Positions 11,428-21,194 of a DNA stretch of 64,000 nucleotides are shown here, one piece after another. This DNA comes from Rhizoclosmatium globosum (taxonomy: Eukaryota > Chytridiomycota > Chytridiomycetes > Chytridiales > Chytriomycetaceae): contig MCGO01000147.1 in assembly GCA_002104985.1 (NCBI GenBank), positions 1 to 64,000 of the forward strand, given 5' to 3'. A program made the position numbers and the translations under genes. Within the stretch, counting starts at the first letter, position 1; each line of letters begins with the position of its first letter. Under the pieces are notes generated by a model. The model saw nothing but the letters and a program-made list of their open reading frames with translations, did not search any database and was not told the DNA's origin.

Positions 11428-12250
11428 ACCAGTTGGCAGACTTCTTTCAACTTCATTATAAGGAGCGTTGTTTAACAACACGAGAATCTATTGGTTAAGG
11501 GCAAAAAACATATTTTCAGATACCCCAACTGCATCAGCCGCTCTAGTAGACTAGAATGGGAGTAAATTTCAGATTTTGGAAGTGAGTGGTGGGTTTTTGG
11601 GAATTTGGAATCCTGGTAAGATTAGAATTTCCTGAAAACCAGGCGTCGCTGCATTAAGCGTCATCTGGAATTGGGAAAATGATTGAAATGAGTCCTGTAA
11701 AGATGGATATTTGCTGCGAATACCATTGCTTTTTTCTGAGACCTCCAAGTCCAACTAGGACTCTGGGGACGAAGACCCCAGTTGTTTTTTTTTCTTATGG
11801 GTAAACAAGGAAGTTGGCTCTCTTGGCAAGGTTCTTATTCTGCCGTTGGAGTGAACATTTAACATTTTATTGCAAGAAGGAATTCGATTCCAAGCATCAC
11901 TTTTTTTTCGGCATGTTCTTGTGCAGGTGAAGACGACCAAACTGTCGTGAATGTTGTTGGCAAATCGCAAGTTCTGTGAAAAGGGTCTATTTCAGGGGTC
12001 TCGATTCCATGAATTGCCAATTAATTGCATGGGTGTTGCTTGCTTTGTTGGACTCGGCAACAACTTGGACCTGCACAATGAACTGACAATTTTATGTCAG
12101 TTTCATACACCAAACTCCATCACGTGATTAACACTGATGTCGCATCGATGTTGTCATAACACGAACCAAGCTTCCCGCAATTGTCAGGACGTGGAATATG
12201 AACCAAACAGTCCTCCCCCCTTCCCTTTTTTTCTTTCTCATAAACAAAGT
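11428..12250. other. intergenic, no gene seen
   Basis: Short open frames on both strands only. A 5' exon of the minus-strand fusion gene could lie here. The right end (about 12120-12250) is matched in reverse complement at about 33270-33425, upstream of RRSAR copy 2, so it belongs to the duplicated promoter of that family. Confidence 0.4.
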
Positions 12251-12524
12251 ACGTGCATTCCCTCTCACCCCGCTTTACCATTGTGATATATAACCTTACC
12301 ATGCTGCGAATGATCGGATTGGACGCGTCCACACGCTCTTTGGCTCGCTCGGCGATCTGTATTGCCCGTGTTCATCAATCATATCAACAAACGGCTTCAT
12401 CACGGCCTGTCATTGTCATCACCACTGGATCCCTCTACCTCACATTCACCTCCTTTTATTATCACTACCATCCCGCATTCACCCTTCATTAAACCGAATA
12501 CTAATCGTTTCACCGCCCCTAATA
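12130..12524 (+). promoter_or_regulatory. RRSAR family leader, copy 1
   Basis: Upstream block shared with copies 2-4 (other copies read in reverse complement): pyrimidine run and tttctttct, gtgcattccctctcaccccgc, then attggac, ggatccctctacctcac and aaccgaatactaatcg up to ATAGTGTCC. Indels not in multiples of three between copies suggest leader/promoter rather than coding sequence. Confidence 0.6.
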
Positions 12525-13728
12525 GTGTCCTTAAACACCTTTGTTTTCCCCGGGGTCCCTGTCCCCAACCGCGCTCGTGCTATTCAGAACCGTGACCGTG
12601 CATTCCACCCTTCATTCGCTGGCTCTTCATCATCATCACTGTATTCCCCACCTATTTCTATTCCCACACACTTCACCCCATCACCCCAAAACAACTCCAC
12701 AAATAACTCACAGATTTCCGTTCCACGACCATCTCACATTCCAGTCCCATCATCGTCGACTCCACCCTCATTCATCACTGTTCGAGAAATCATCAACAAT
12801 ATCCCTGTCACAAGAATTGTCATGAACCCAGACTATGTCGCCAGATTCAGAAACTTTGTCCCACCTCCACCAGTCATTCCTTGCTTTGGTGTTCCAGGAG
12901 AATCTGCTTTTGGTCTTGCCGAATTTCCACGTTCACTGATTCCCGTTCCTGTCATTGTCCCAGTAATTCCACCAGCTGTTACACCCAAGGTTCTTGTTGG
13001 TCGTCCTGCTACTCCTCGGTTTGGTCTCTCTGGAACGGCGGCCGGTCGCGTGCTTCAGATTCCACCAGTGAAGAAAGCACGCATCTCGGTCGCACGTGAG
13101 AAATGTAACATCTCATTTATCTTATATAACTTTCATTCTAATCCTTCTATTCTTTCACCAAACAGTGTCTCCATCCAACTACCTGATCTACGCAAGACGA
13201 CGACAACTTGGCACAATCTCCCTCCAACTCCCACCCAACGCATCACACAAAGTCGAACCCCTTCCACCTGTTGGCTTGAAACCAGTCCCAGAAGTCCCAG
13301 CGGAAGCTGTTCGTCCAAAGGCTCGACGCGTGCGTATCCGTATTCCAGCTCCAGAGGTCCAATTGAGCAAGGCTCTTGGAAAGACTGTGAATGCACCGTG
13401 ACGTGATGGACGACAACATATGAAGCACAAGAAGGAGTTCAAAACGCGTCGTGGGTCTAAATTGGTTCAGGTCTACCCGTTGCAGATGGTTGTTGTTGCC
13501 GCTGCAGTCGAGTTGGTTGAGGTTGTGCCAGTTGTTGAGAGTGTTGCTGTGAATAATGAGCTCCAGTTGGTTGATGCCGTTAGTGAGGATGAAAGTGTTG
13601 TGAACATTGTCAAGGAGGTCTTGCCTGTTGCGGAAAAGAAATCGGAAAAGAAGGCACCTTTGAGAAGAAGCGCTAGAATTGCATCACAAACGGTACGGAG
13701 ATCGGCGAGGTTGGCAAACTTGAAATAA
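12525..13728 (+). pseudogene. RRSAR-motif family gene, copy 1, premature stop
   Basis: Close relative of the copy at 28138-29338. Exon 1 runs to 13104 and the intron is 13105-13165 (gtaaca...aacag). Exon 2 reaches a TGA at 13399-13401 where copy 2 continues (CCG TGA here, CCT AGA there). Beyond the stop the same frame stays open to 13728 and encodes the family C-terminus, a Val-rich segment and two basic repeats, RRSARIAS and RRSARLAN. The body is Pro/Ser/Val-rich (repeated IPVP, PPSFITVRE, VPGESAFG). No ATG lies before the conserved block in this frame, so the start is unknown; the coordinate given is the GTG at the shared block. Could still make a shortened protein. Confidence 0.6.
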
Positions 13729-13931
13729 GTGTATATATTGTTTGTATTTAGTTGAAGTGCTTGGATGAATAAATGTATATATGTATATATGTATATAGAC
13801 TTACTATCTAATTGCATTCAATGCTTGTAATAAGACAGTCAACTTTATTAAAACAACGAAACACCAAAAAGAGAATGAATCGAATCCTCCCCAACGCGCA
13901 CCCGTACTCATACCACTTCCAAAAGGTCCGC

Positions 13932-15453
13932 TCACTTCTTCAACTTATCATCCGCATCAAACACGGTCATATCAACCCCATTCCCTTCTCGTAACCCTTG
14001 CTTATTGATAGAAGGGTCCGTAACAGGAACAGGCAACCCTTTATTCTGCTGCGCCTGCTGGTTCTTTGCATACGCGTAAAAGATTCCTCCAACAAACGCG
14101 ATAAACACAGACGAGACGGACCCAAACGTCACAGGGTCAGCGAAAAAGATCATTCCAGAGACGGAGATGGGGAGTTTGTTGAGTGCCCCAATCATACTAA
14201 ACGGAGAGTGGTGTTTATGTAAGTGGAACGGGGTGGTTGGGAAGTATGGGGAGAAACGAACCTGTAGGTAGTCGAAGATGTGACACGGACACACCAAGAA
14301 CCTCCATAACTGATTGCAAAGGCGCTGACAGAAGAAACAGTGATTGCTGTCACGAGCCAGAACAAATCGTCGCTCTCCTCTCCTGGAGACACGAATCGCG
14401 CATAACTCTCTGCGAACGCACCGCCTTCAAAGAGGAGGGAACAGACAACGAGGACGGGGATGGAGAGGAGGTTGTTGTAGTATACTGTGTCGAAATCCTT
14501 GAACTGAAAGTCCTTGATACGGGCACGGAGGAAGAGAGAGAATCCGGCAGTTGTGAGACAGTTTGCGGCCATCCAGAAGTATGGCACAAAGATTGGGACG
14601 TCTTCTTGGCCCTTTTTGATTACGTTTCCGGATGAAATGTCGGACCATCCTGATGAATTGAGTATTAGTATCGCCAATTAGATTGGGATTGGGATGATGC
14701 GAAAAAGCCAATATCCTGCTTCGTGCTCCCAATATATTCGCCTCGTCCAAAGTCATTTGATTGATTGCACTGGAACCCAAGTTCCACCGCATCATCCCAT
14801 CCTCGAAGACTCCCAACACACACATCCAAAAACCCCTTTCATCATCAGGCCAATCCCCCAAACAATCACCAAAGAAAGACATACCAGCAATAACCGAACT
14901 CAAAATCAACATACAAAACGCCGCAAAGATAAGCGGCGTAACCGGACTGCCCCTAAAGAACGTCACCTCTCCATACGCAATCAAGATAATCGTCAAGTTC
15001 TTGAACACGGTAAACAGCGAAATAGCCATGTATTTGACTGCCTTCCCGCCCGTGTAAATCATGAGGACCAGGGCGAACGAGATGGGGAACCATCGCTTTG
15101 CATCGTATGAGTTGTATTTGCGGTGCGTGAGGAGACCGAGGTTTGAGAAGAGCATGAGCATTAGGACTGTGCAGATTGACTGTATTGAGTGGGTAGTTTA
15201 GTTATTGGATGATGTATGAGTTGTAGTTGAAGCATGAAGGGGGTAATAGAAGGTATCGGGGAAAAGTACCTGCATCGCCAGGACTAGAAAGAGCATGTTA
15301 AAGTTGTACGAAGACAGAACCACTTTGTTTGTAACTGTCATCAACTAAAGCAATGTGGTCACTGTTAGCATTGCCACAACATCTTTTCAAACCACTCACA
15401 ATTGATGACAGACAGTAAAAGAGGATCGCCGGCGCTGGGTGTTCCTTTGACAT
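13932..15453 (-). CDS. VRG4: Golgi GDP-mannose transporter
   Basis: Nucleotide-sugar antiporter that imports GDP-mannose into the Golgi lumen for glycan mannosylation, exchanging it for GMP. Five exons: 15453-15400, 15344-15270, 15179-14885, 14649-14262, 14196-13932, all in phase. Family hallmarks: DAKRWFPISFALVLMIYTG, the signature FKNLTIILIAYGE, YYNNLLSIPVL, and the joined TYSMIGALNKLPISVSG with the GALNK nucleotide-sugar motif. Multiple hydrophobic helices fit the drug/metabolite-transporter fold. Total about 358 residues, in the family range. The C-terminus is short and charged. The product should be essential in fungi that make mannoproteins. Confidence 0.93.
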
Positions 15454-15577
15454 TGAAATGGGTGATGTGTGTTTGGAACAGACTTCAAAGTGGATAAATG
15501 AAAAGAGACGAATGTTATAAATCAAAACAAAAACTTGATCATAAGATGAGTACACACTGCATGCTAAAGCATAAATA

Positions 15578-17187
15578 CTACAAATGAAAGTCAATAATCC
15601 GAATCTTTGTTCCACACTGCGACTTCAAAATGTTAGGATATAACCCATCTCGAGCTTCCAAATCCTGATGATGGACACCCAACGCACGCAACGCTGTAAC
15701 ACAAGTTCCAACTCTCGATTCAAAGAATGGGTATTCTTCGACAGTAATCGGAACCCCACAATCTTCCATCGCTATAACAAGAATTCCGTGATAATTGAAA
15801 TACCCGTAAAACATGGGAATAATTGTTCCCTGCAAACTCTCGAGAGTCTTGTACATGGCAACTTCTTTCATACTGATGTCAACATAAAGCGGGTCGTGAT
15901 ATACATCATACAGTTTGAATTTCAAGCCAGGTTGGTTATGCAAATCCCCTGAAATGACTGTTCCAACGGCACCCTTTGCGAACGCGTGTGTTTCAGTGAA
16001 ACGAATTTGGTTCGCGTTGATTTCACGTAAATGATACAAACTTTGAAATGGTGCATGAATTGGCTCAAGTGACTGGAGATCATATTCTGCGAATGAGTTT
16101 GACGAGGCTGAATCAGAAGGGGGAGCAATGATTCCTTTCTGTCGTGCGTTGTGTACAACATGAACAGCCAACACTCAAAGTAGGATAAGTGATGGTCAAG
16201 GTGCATGATGCCAGCGAGAGGGATAGGGCTCGATATTTGAACGTTGGATGTTCCACATCTTTTGAAGCAATGGAGTTCGTGCTGAGTTGTCAAGGCGGCA
16301 TAACGACATGAGTTGAGTGACAAGTACACATACATTTGATTCAATGCTTGAACAGTCACAGATTCAATGATTACTGGCGGGTTTTTGGATGTTGTAAGAT
16401 CTTTTCATATTGAGCTGCTAAATCCACTTGTTCTGGGAACGACCAGAAAGGCTTCACTTCGATTGGCAGATTAAAGTTCGGGTCTGTCAACAATTTCCAG
16501 GTGTAATCAGGTTCCAGAATAACGACGAGTCGCCATCCCCTCTAAAAAACGAGGAACCAATGTCCATCAACCGGAGGAGTTCCACCAAAACAGCAAACGT
16601 TGATGATTCCAAAGAAGATTCGACATCTCGTTCACAGCCAGCATTTATACCACGCTGGAATACTTTCATTTGGTTCATTGTGATCTCCGACATGCTTTGG
16701 TAGGTGGTGACCAGTCACATGCCGGCCAACCTCATTGGAGAGTCGACCCGGGGGTCCGGCAAGAACCCGGGGTACATTCCGGTATCGGTCAAGTTCTCCG
16801 GGACAGTGTGGAGGAGGTCTTCAAATGAGAGATGTGTATCGAAAACAACGGTTGGTGCTTTAACAAATGAGATAGTTAGGAGACTGTCGATTGTGTTGGT
16901 TGAATACTTGCCAGTTTTGTCAGTGGCAGTGGTGGTATGAAAGAGAGAGCCTGAGTTGCTGGGCCTTGCTTTCCACTTTCTTTCGAGCGAGCTCCTGCCT
17001 CATTCTGGCATCTTCTCGACTGGTCTGGTCTTTGTCGTTTAGGTGCATTGGACTGAGCAGATCCGAGATTGAACGGAACTTGTACTGTGACAGCTTTCAA
17101 GTTGTTGAAAAGTTTTTGTGACGATTGAATTGTTCTAGCGGATTCTTTTTCGGAATTCGGATACATCCTTATCTGCAAAGGATTCAT
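15578..17187 (-). pseudogene. fungal protein-kinase-like gene, frameshifted
   Basis: Minus-strand protein traces in successive frames: an N-terminal part from an ATG at 17187; a block reading VVFDTHLSFEDLLHTVPEN and GMYPGFLPDPR (about 16880-16720); PIEVKPFWSFPEQVDLAAQY (about 16470-16410); NQMYVYLSLNSCRYAALTT (about 16340-16280); then a kinase-like C-lobe, with IPMFYGYF, LVIAMEDCG, HHQDLEARDGLYPNIL and RIIDF, ending at 15578. The order matches a kinase-like fold of the kind multiplied in fungal genomes, but the frame changes several times without splice sites. HxDL is altered to HHQDL and DFG to DFH. Probably a dead family member; assembly indels could account for some shifts. Confidence 0.55.
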
Positions 17188-17314
17188 ACAATCAAAAGTG
17201 TGTTGTAATGTTATTTACGTGTTAACAGCGAATCAAAAGGAACAAGACTAAACACAACCTCTCCAACCCCATCCAACCCCATACTTGCTCCCAACGACAA
17301 GAAACCCAAGCAAC

Positions 17315-19128
17315 CTAATCAAACCCAATCTGCGACCTAAAGTGCTGGTTCGCCGTACTCTTATTCCCTTGGATTCCAACCTTGGCCTTAAAGTCCTGAT
17401 ACCCTCTACTAACCCTATAATTCTGTTTCCTGGCTTCACGCTCCAACGCCATGGTCGCAATCTTGCTACGGATCGCGACAGCGTTCAGGGAGGCGTAGTT
17501 TGCAGCTGCCGCACGTGTGATTGCCAGGGAGTCTGGGAGTGGTTTTTTCGGGGTTCGGATTACGTGGGCGTATTTGTGGAGGATTGTTTTTCCGGAGGGG
17601 AGGGTTAGGTGGAGGCCGTCTTCGGAGATTGTGGGGGCTCGTTTTTTGGCGCTGTTTATTTTTGGAGGGAAGGGGGGAATTGGAGGGTTAGAAAGGTTGG
17701 TTTGAGGGAAGGGGTGTGAGTGGGTACATACCGACGAGCGACAAGTTGGTCTTCTTGGACTTCTTCGTCGACTTGCATTCCTTCGGCTTCTTCGTCGTCC
17801 ACATCTTCCCAATCTTCACCTAATTCCTCTTCATCGCCGTCCCATGTTGATGAAAAGTCGTAAAAGTCGCCCAACTCCAATTCACCGCCGTTTTCAATAT
17901 TCGACTTTACAGTGACCCTTGTCCGTCTATTATCGAAATTCAAGATGTTAACTCCTAAGGCCTTTCCAAGAAAACAAGAGAAAGGAACGCACCATATGCT
18001 TCCTGACAGCCTCCAAAGAATGCAAAGCCCGTCCCTTCCCATTACAGAAAATACAAACATTCCCAACACTAATTTTCTCACCCAAATACTTGAGCAACCC
18101 TTCCATATCCACCAAAAACTCTAAATCAGGCACGAAAAAGCTGTGAGCGACGGCCATGTGTTTCAAGTTTTCTTCGATGGAAGTTGTAGTGTGTGTGCAG
18201 AAGAGACAGTCGGAGTGCGGGTTTAGATGGATGGCTGTAGCGATTTTAGCGTCGATGACTGCGTTGAGGGAGTCTTCGGTTTGGGCGGTTGCGAGTTGGA
18301 CGCGCCATGGGATTTTGGGGGTTGATGGGGTTGAGGATTCGGCGGTTGATTTTTCTGGTTGTTCATGAGTCAGTATTGTTATTGGAATGAATTCGGCCAG
18401 AGACTGTGGCATTCCTAAAGAAGAGTCCCAACTTCACTCTCCAACCCACTAGTCCACTCTCCCCTCGACTACATCTGAAAAAACACTCACTTGTAAGATT
18501 CTTTCCTTCGGCTTGCGCTTTATCCCAAGCAATCTGAGCATCCTTGTGTTTCTTTGAGGCCAAGTGGTTGGCATACCCATTCTCAGTGGAATACGTTTTC
18601 CTATTAAAGAGTCAGTAAGTCACTTCATTGACCGAATAAGAAAGAAGCGGAACATACTTGCAGCACTGGCAGGTAGCAGAGAAACCTTGTTTTGCCTGAT
18701 CCTGCGAGTTCTTTGCCGCTTGAGCTGTTTGATTCTAATCAGATTTCGTGCACTTCACCCGAGACTGAAGAAACACCCACTTTCGAGACGAAGAGCAAAG
18801 TTTTCGGACGAGACAGGCGGCAGCTCAGCCACCTTTCTTTTGAGGTTGTATCTGTGCCAGTCGGATCGGTAGTGGTCTCGCTGAGTGTCGGCTGTGCGGA
18901 AGGCGACATGGCACTGGATTGATTGGTTGGATGGTTGGTTGGTTTGATGAGTAGGAGTAGTAGTTGCATGTTCGAGGTAGTTAGTACTCTGGTTGATGCC
19001 AATGCTGTCACTCGAAAGTCGAAACTCACCGCCAAACACGTAAACAGCGATCCTTCAACGGGAACTGTCGATGCCGTTGTTGCTGATGCCTCGCTGAACT
19101 GCGATGCCGTTTCGTATTCAGATGACAT
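17315..19128 (-). CDS. REI1: 60S ribosomal subunit biogenesis factor REI1-like
   Basis: Cytoplasmic C2H2 zinc-finger factor that helps release and recycle export factors from pre-60S subunits. Seven exons: 19128-19030, 18913-18781, 18724-18658, 18600-18491, 18414-17993, 17926-17732, 17651-17315. N-terminal finger spans the first splice (FTCLA / CHVAFRTADTQ, then HYRSDWHRYN); a second finger is CQCCKKTYSTENGYANHLAS with KKHKDAQ; then CLFCTH with HMAVAHSFFVPD, and CIFCNGKG with AVRKHM and DKGHCKVEY. An acidic linker precedes the conserved C-terminus (HLTLPSGKTILHKYAHV). There is one extra base near 17897 (TATTGAAAAC) that breaks the frame after KVEY; removing one T restores homology. In an essential gene this is more likely an assembly indel than a true mutation. 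Confidence 0.9.
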
Positions 19129-19375
19129 TGAAGAACTTGTTGTTAGTTGTTCTTGTCTTGTGGACGAGTTTCAAATGGGGAAGCCTTCGAAAAAAACAAA
19201 AAAGGTGGGAACATCAGAAGTAGATTAAACGAAAGTAACTATTGTAGTATCTCATATTCGCAGGAATTATGCTCAATGTTCTCTTTCATTTATCTTATTT
19301 GACAGTCACTGCAGACAAATCAAAGTCAAACAAGTTGGGTGAGTGACAAGGGGGTGTCAAAAAAGCCAAGCGAAA
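19129..19375. promoter_or_regulatory. divergent promoter region
   Basis: 247 bases between the start codons of REI1 (minus) and the PAH-domain gene (plus); must carry both promoters. No named element seen. Confidence 0.5.
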
Positions 19376-20962
19376 ATGGACACGGTCTCCTCCACTTCTG
19401 TTGGTGCTGCTTCAGCTCCTTCGACTGCCACGTCATCGACTGCGAATGAGAAGGCTGCGCGTGCAAAGGAATATGTCGTGAAACTGCAACGAACCCTCTC
19501 GCCAGAATCCTACAATAATGTATTACTTTGCATCGACTTATCACTCTGAATACTCACTCGATGCACCCACCAACTAGTTCCTCTCCATCATGTCCCGCTT
19601 CAAAAAGAGACAACTGACTAAACGCGGTCTCATTGCCGAAGTCGATGAGCTCTTTTCAGACTTGAATCGCGAGGATTTGATTCACGGCTTTGAAGTCTTT
19701 TTGCCTGCTGGTGTGACTGTGGACATGGTTTGTGCTTGATTCGAGTGTGACAGTTGAGGCTTTTAAACCCTAACAACATTCTCTTTCACCAGATTCGCGA
19801 AGGAAACTCAAAGTGCAGCACATTTTCAGACAGATATTCAAGCTACGGCGCCTCTCTCGAAGAATCAACAAAAGATGCTCCAACTGCCACAACTGCTCCA
19901 GCTGCCGAACCCGCCGACTCCGTGCCTCAAAATCACCTGTCACAGCACCATCTCCCAAAACGCGCAAACAGCACGCAAGACAGCGAACTCTCTCAACCAC
20001 ACAAAAAATTACACTTTGAACCAGTCACTTTCACAACCCCCACACCCCTTTTTGACTCCTCTCCCATTGGATCCCTCCGCGAATCCACAACTTCTCCCAC
20101 CCTCGCAAACCCATGGTCAACTTCTCTCCCCTCAACAACCACCCAAAAACAACCCTCTCCACCACGAACAACCAACACGGACGAAGCCATGGTTGATTTC
20201 ACATACAAACTCCAACTCGCTCTCATTGACCATCCAGACAAATACGCGCGTTTCCTGTCTCTTCTTTCCGAGTCTCGTGTCTCGCCTTCTAGCTATCCTG
20301 CAGCGATTTATCAGGCCACGCAGCTGTTGAAGGAGTTTCCGGGGTTGTTGGATGAGTTTAAGGGCGTTATTGCGAGAGTTAGTTTTGCGGGGTTGTTGCC
20401 GCCTTCGCCTACGGGTGTTGGTAACAGTGGTGGTGGTGGTGGTGGTAGTGGAATTGTTACTCCACCTGGTGGGGTTAGTAGCAAACGAGGTCATCACAGA
20501 AAAAGCAAGAGTTTGGGGACTTGGAATTTGGGTAGTGTAGGTGCAGGAAGTGGTGCAACAAATGGTACTGGCAGTGGTGGCGGCGGACATTCTCGTAGAG
20601 GGAGTGAAAGTGATGGTGCGGGATGGAGTGTGAATGGTAGTGGGGGAAGTAGTCTTCGGTCAAGTCCGAAAGGAAAAGGAGAGACGAGGGATGTGAGAGA
20701 GACGAGAGTTGATGTTGGTTCTGGAGCTACTGAACACACACCGTTGTTGATGACGTATGATGATTGGTGCACGGAACATGCGAGACGAAGTTTGAATAAT
20801 GACTCTGCGGTGAGTGGAACCAATTCTTCGGGGTCTGGGTCACCGCGTGGATGGACTGCTTTCTGGCGGAAAATTGGGGGTTGGGCTGTGCGTGGTGGAC
20901 TCTTTGTGGCTGGAGTTGTTGGGTGTGGGGTTCTGGTGTTGAGCATTGTTGGTGGTGTGTAA
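19376..20962 (+). CDS. PAH-domain (Sin3-like) protein with C-terminal membrane anchor
   Basis: Three exons: 19376-19519, 19578-19727, 19793-20962; about 487 residues. Residues about 30-95 form a paired amphipathic helix (PAH) domain like those of the Sin3 corepressor (AKEYVVKLQRTL, NNFLSIMSRFKKRQLTKRGL, LIHGFEVFLPAG). A second, weaker PAH-like block follows near residue 225 (VDFTYKLQLALIDHPDKYAR). The second half is Gly/Ser-rich and disordered, and the last about 22 residues (GGLFVAGVVGCGVLVLSIVG) are a hydrophobic helix at the very C-terminus, like a tail anchor. None of the histone-deacetylase-interaction region of Sin3 is present and the protein is much shorter. Sin3 PAH domains bind amphipathic helices of regulators in the nucleus; a membrane form suggests tethering such a partner at a membrane, which is inference. 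Confidence 0.75.
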
Positions 20963-21194
20963 GAACTTATTGATGGACGTTTTGTAATTATAGTGATTTT
21001 AATAAATGAAATTTCATTTCTTATTTAGGTATAATGTTCTCGCACAGAAAGTCTACATTCGGATTTTCCATTCATTTGCTTTTGAAAGCGTGAATAGTCC
21101 TTCTGCAATAAAAGCTCTTCAGTGTATGGCTCAAATGATTAAAAAATAGTTGAATTTATTCAAAGGGGTTTTTATGACACTTTGAAGAATAATC

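Noticed and set aside
12252..12524. A short secreted or mitochondrial leader peptide in the RRSAR leader
   Set aside because: Indels between copies are not in multiples of three and no frame is shared by all four, so coding is unlikely.
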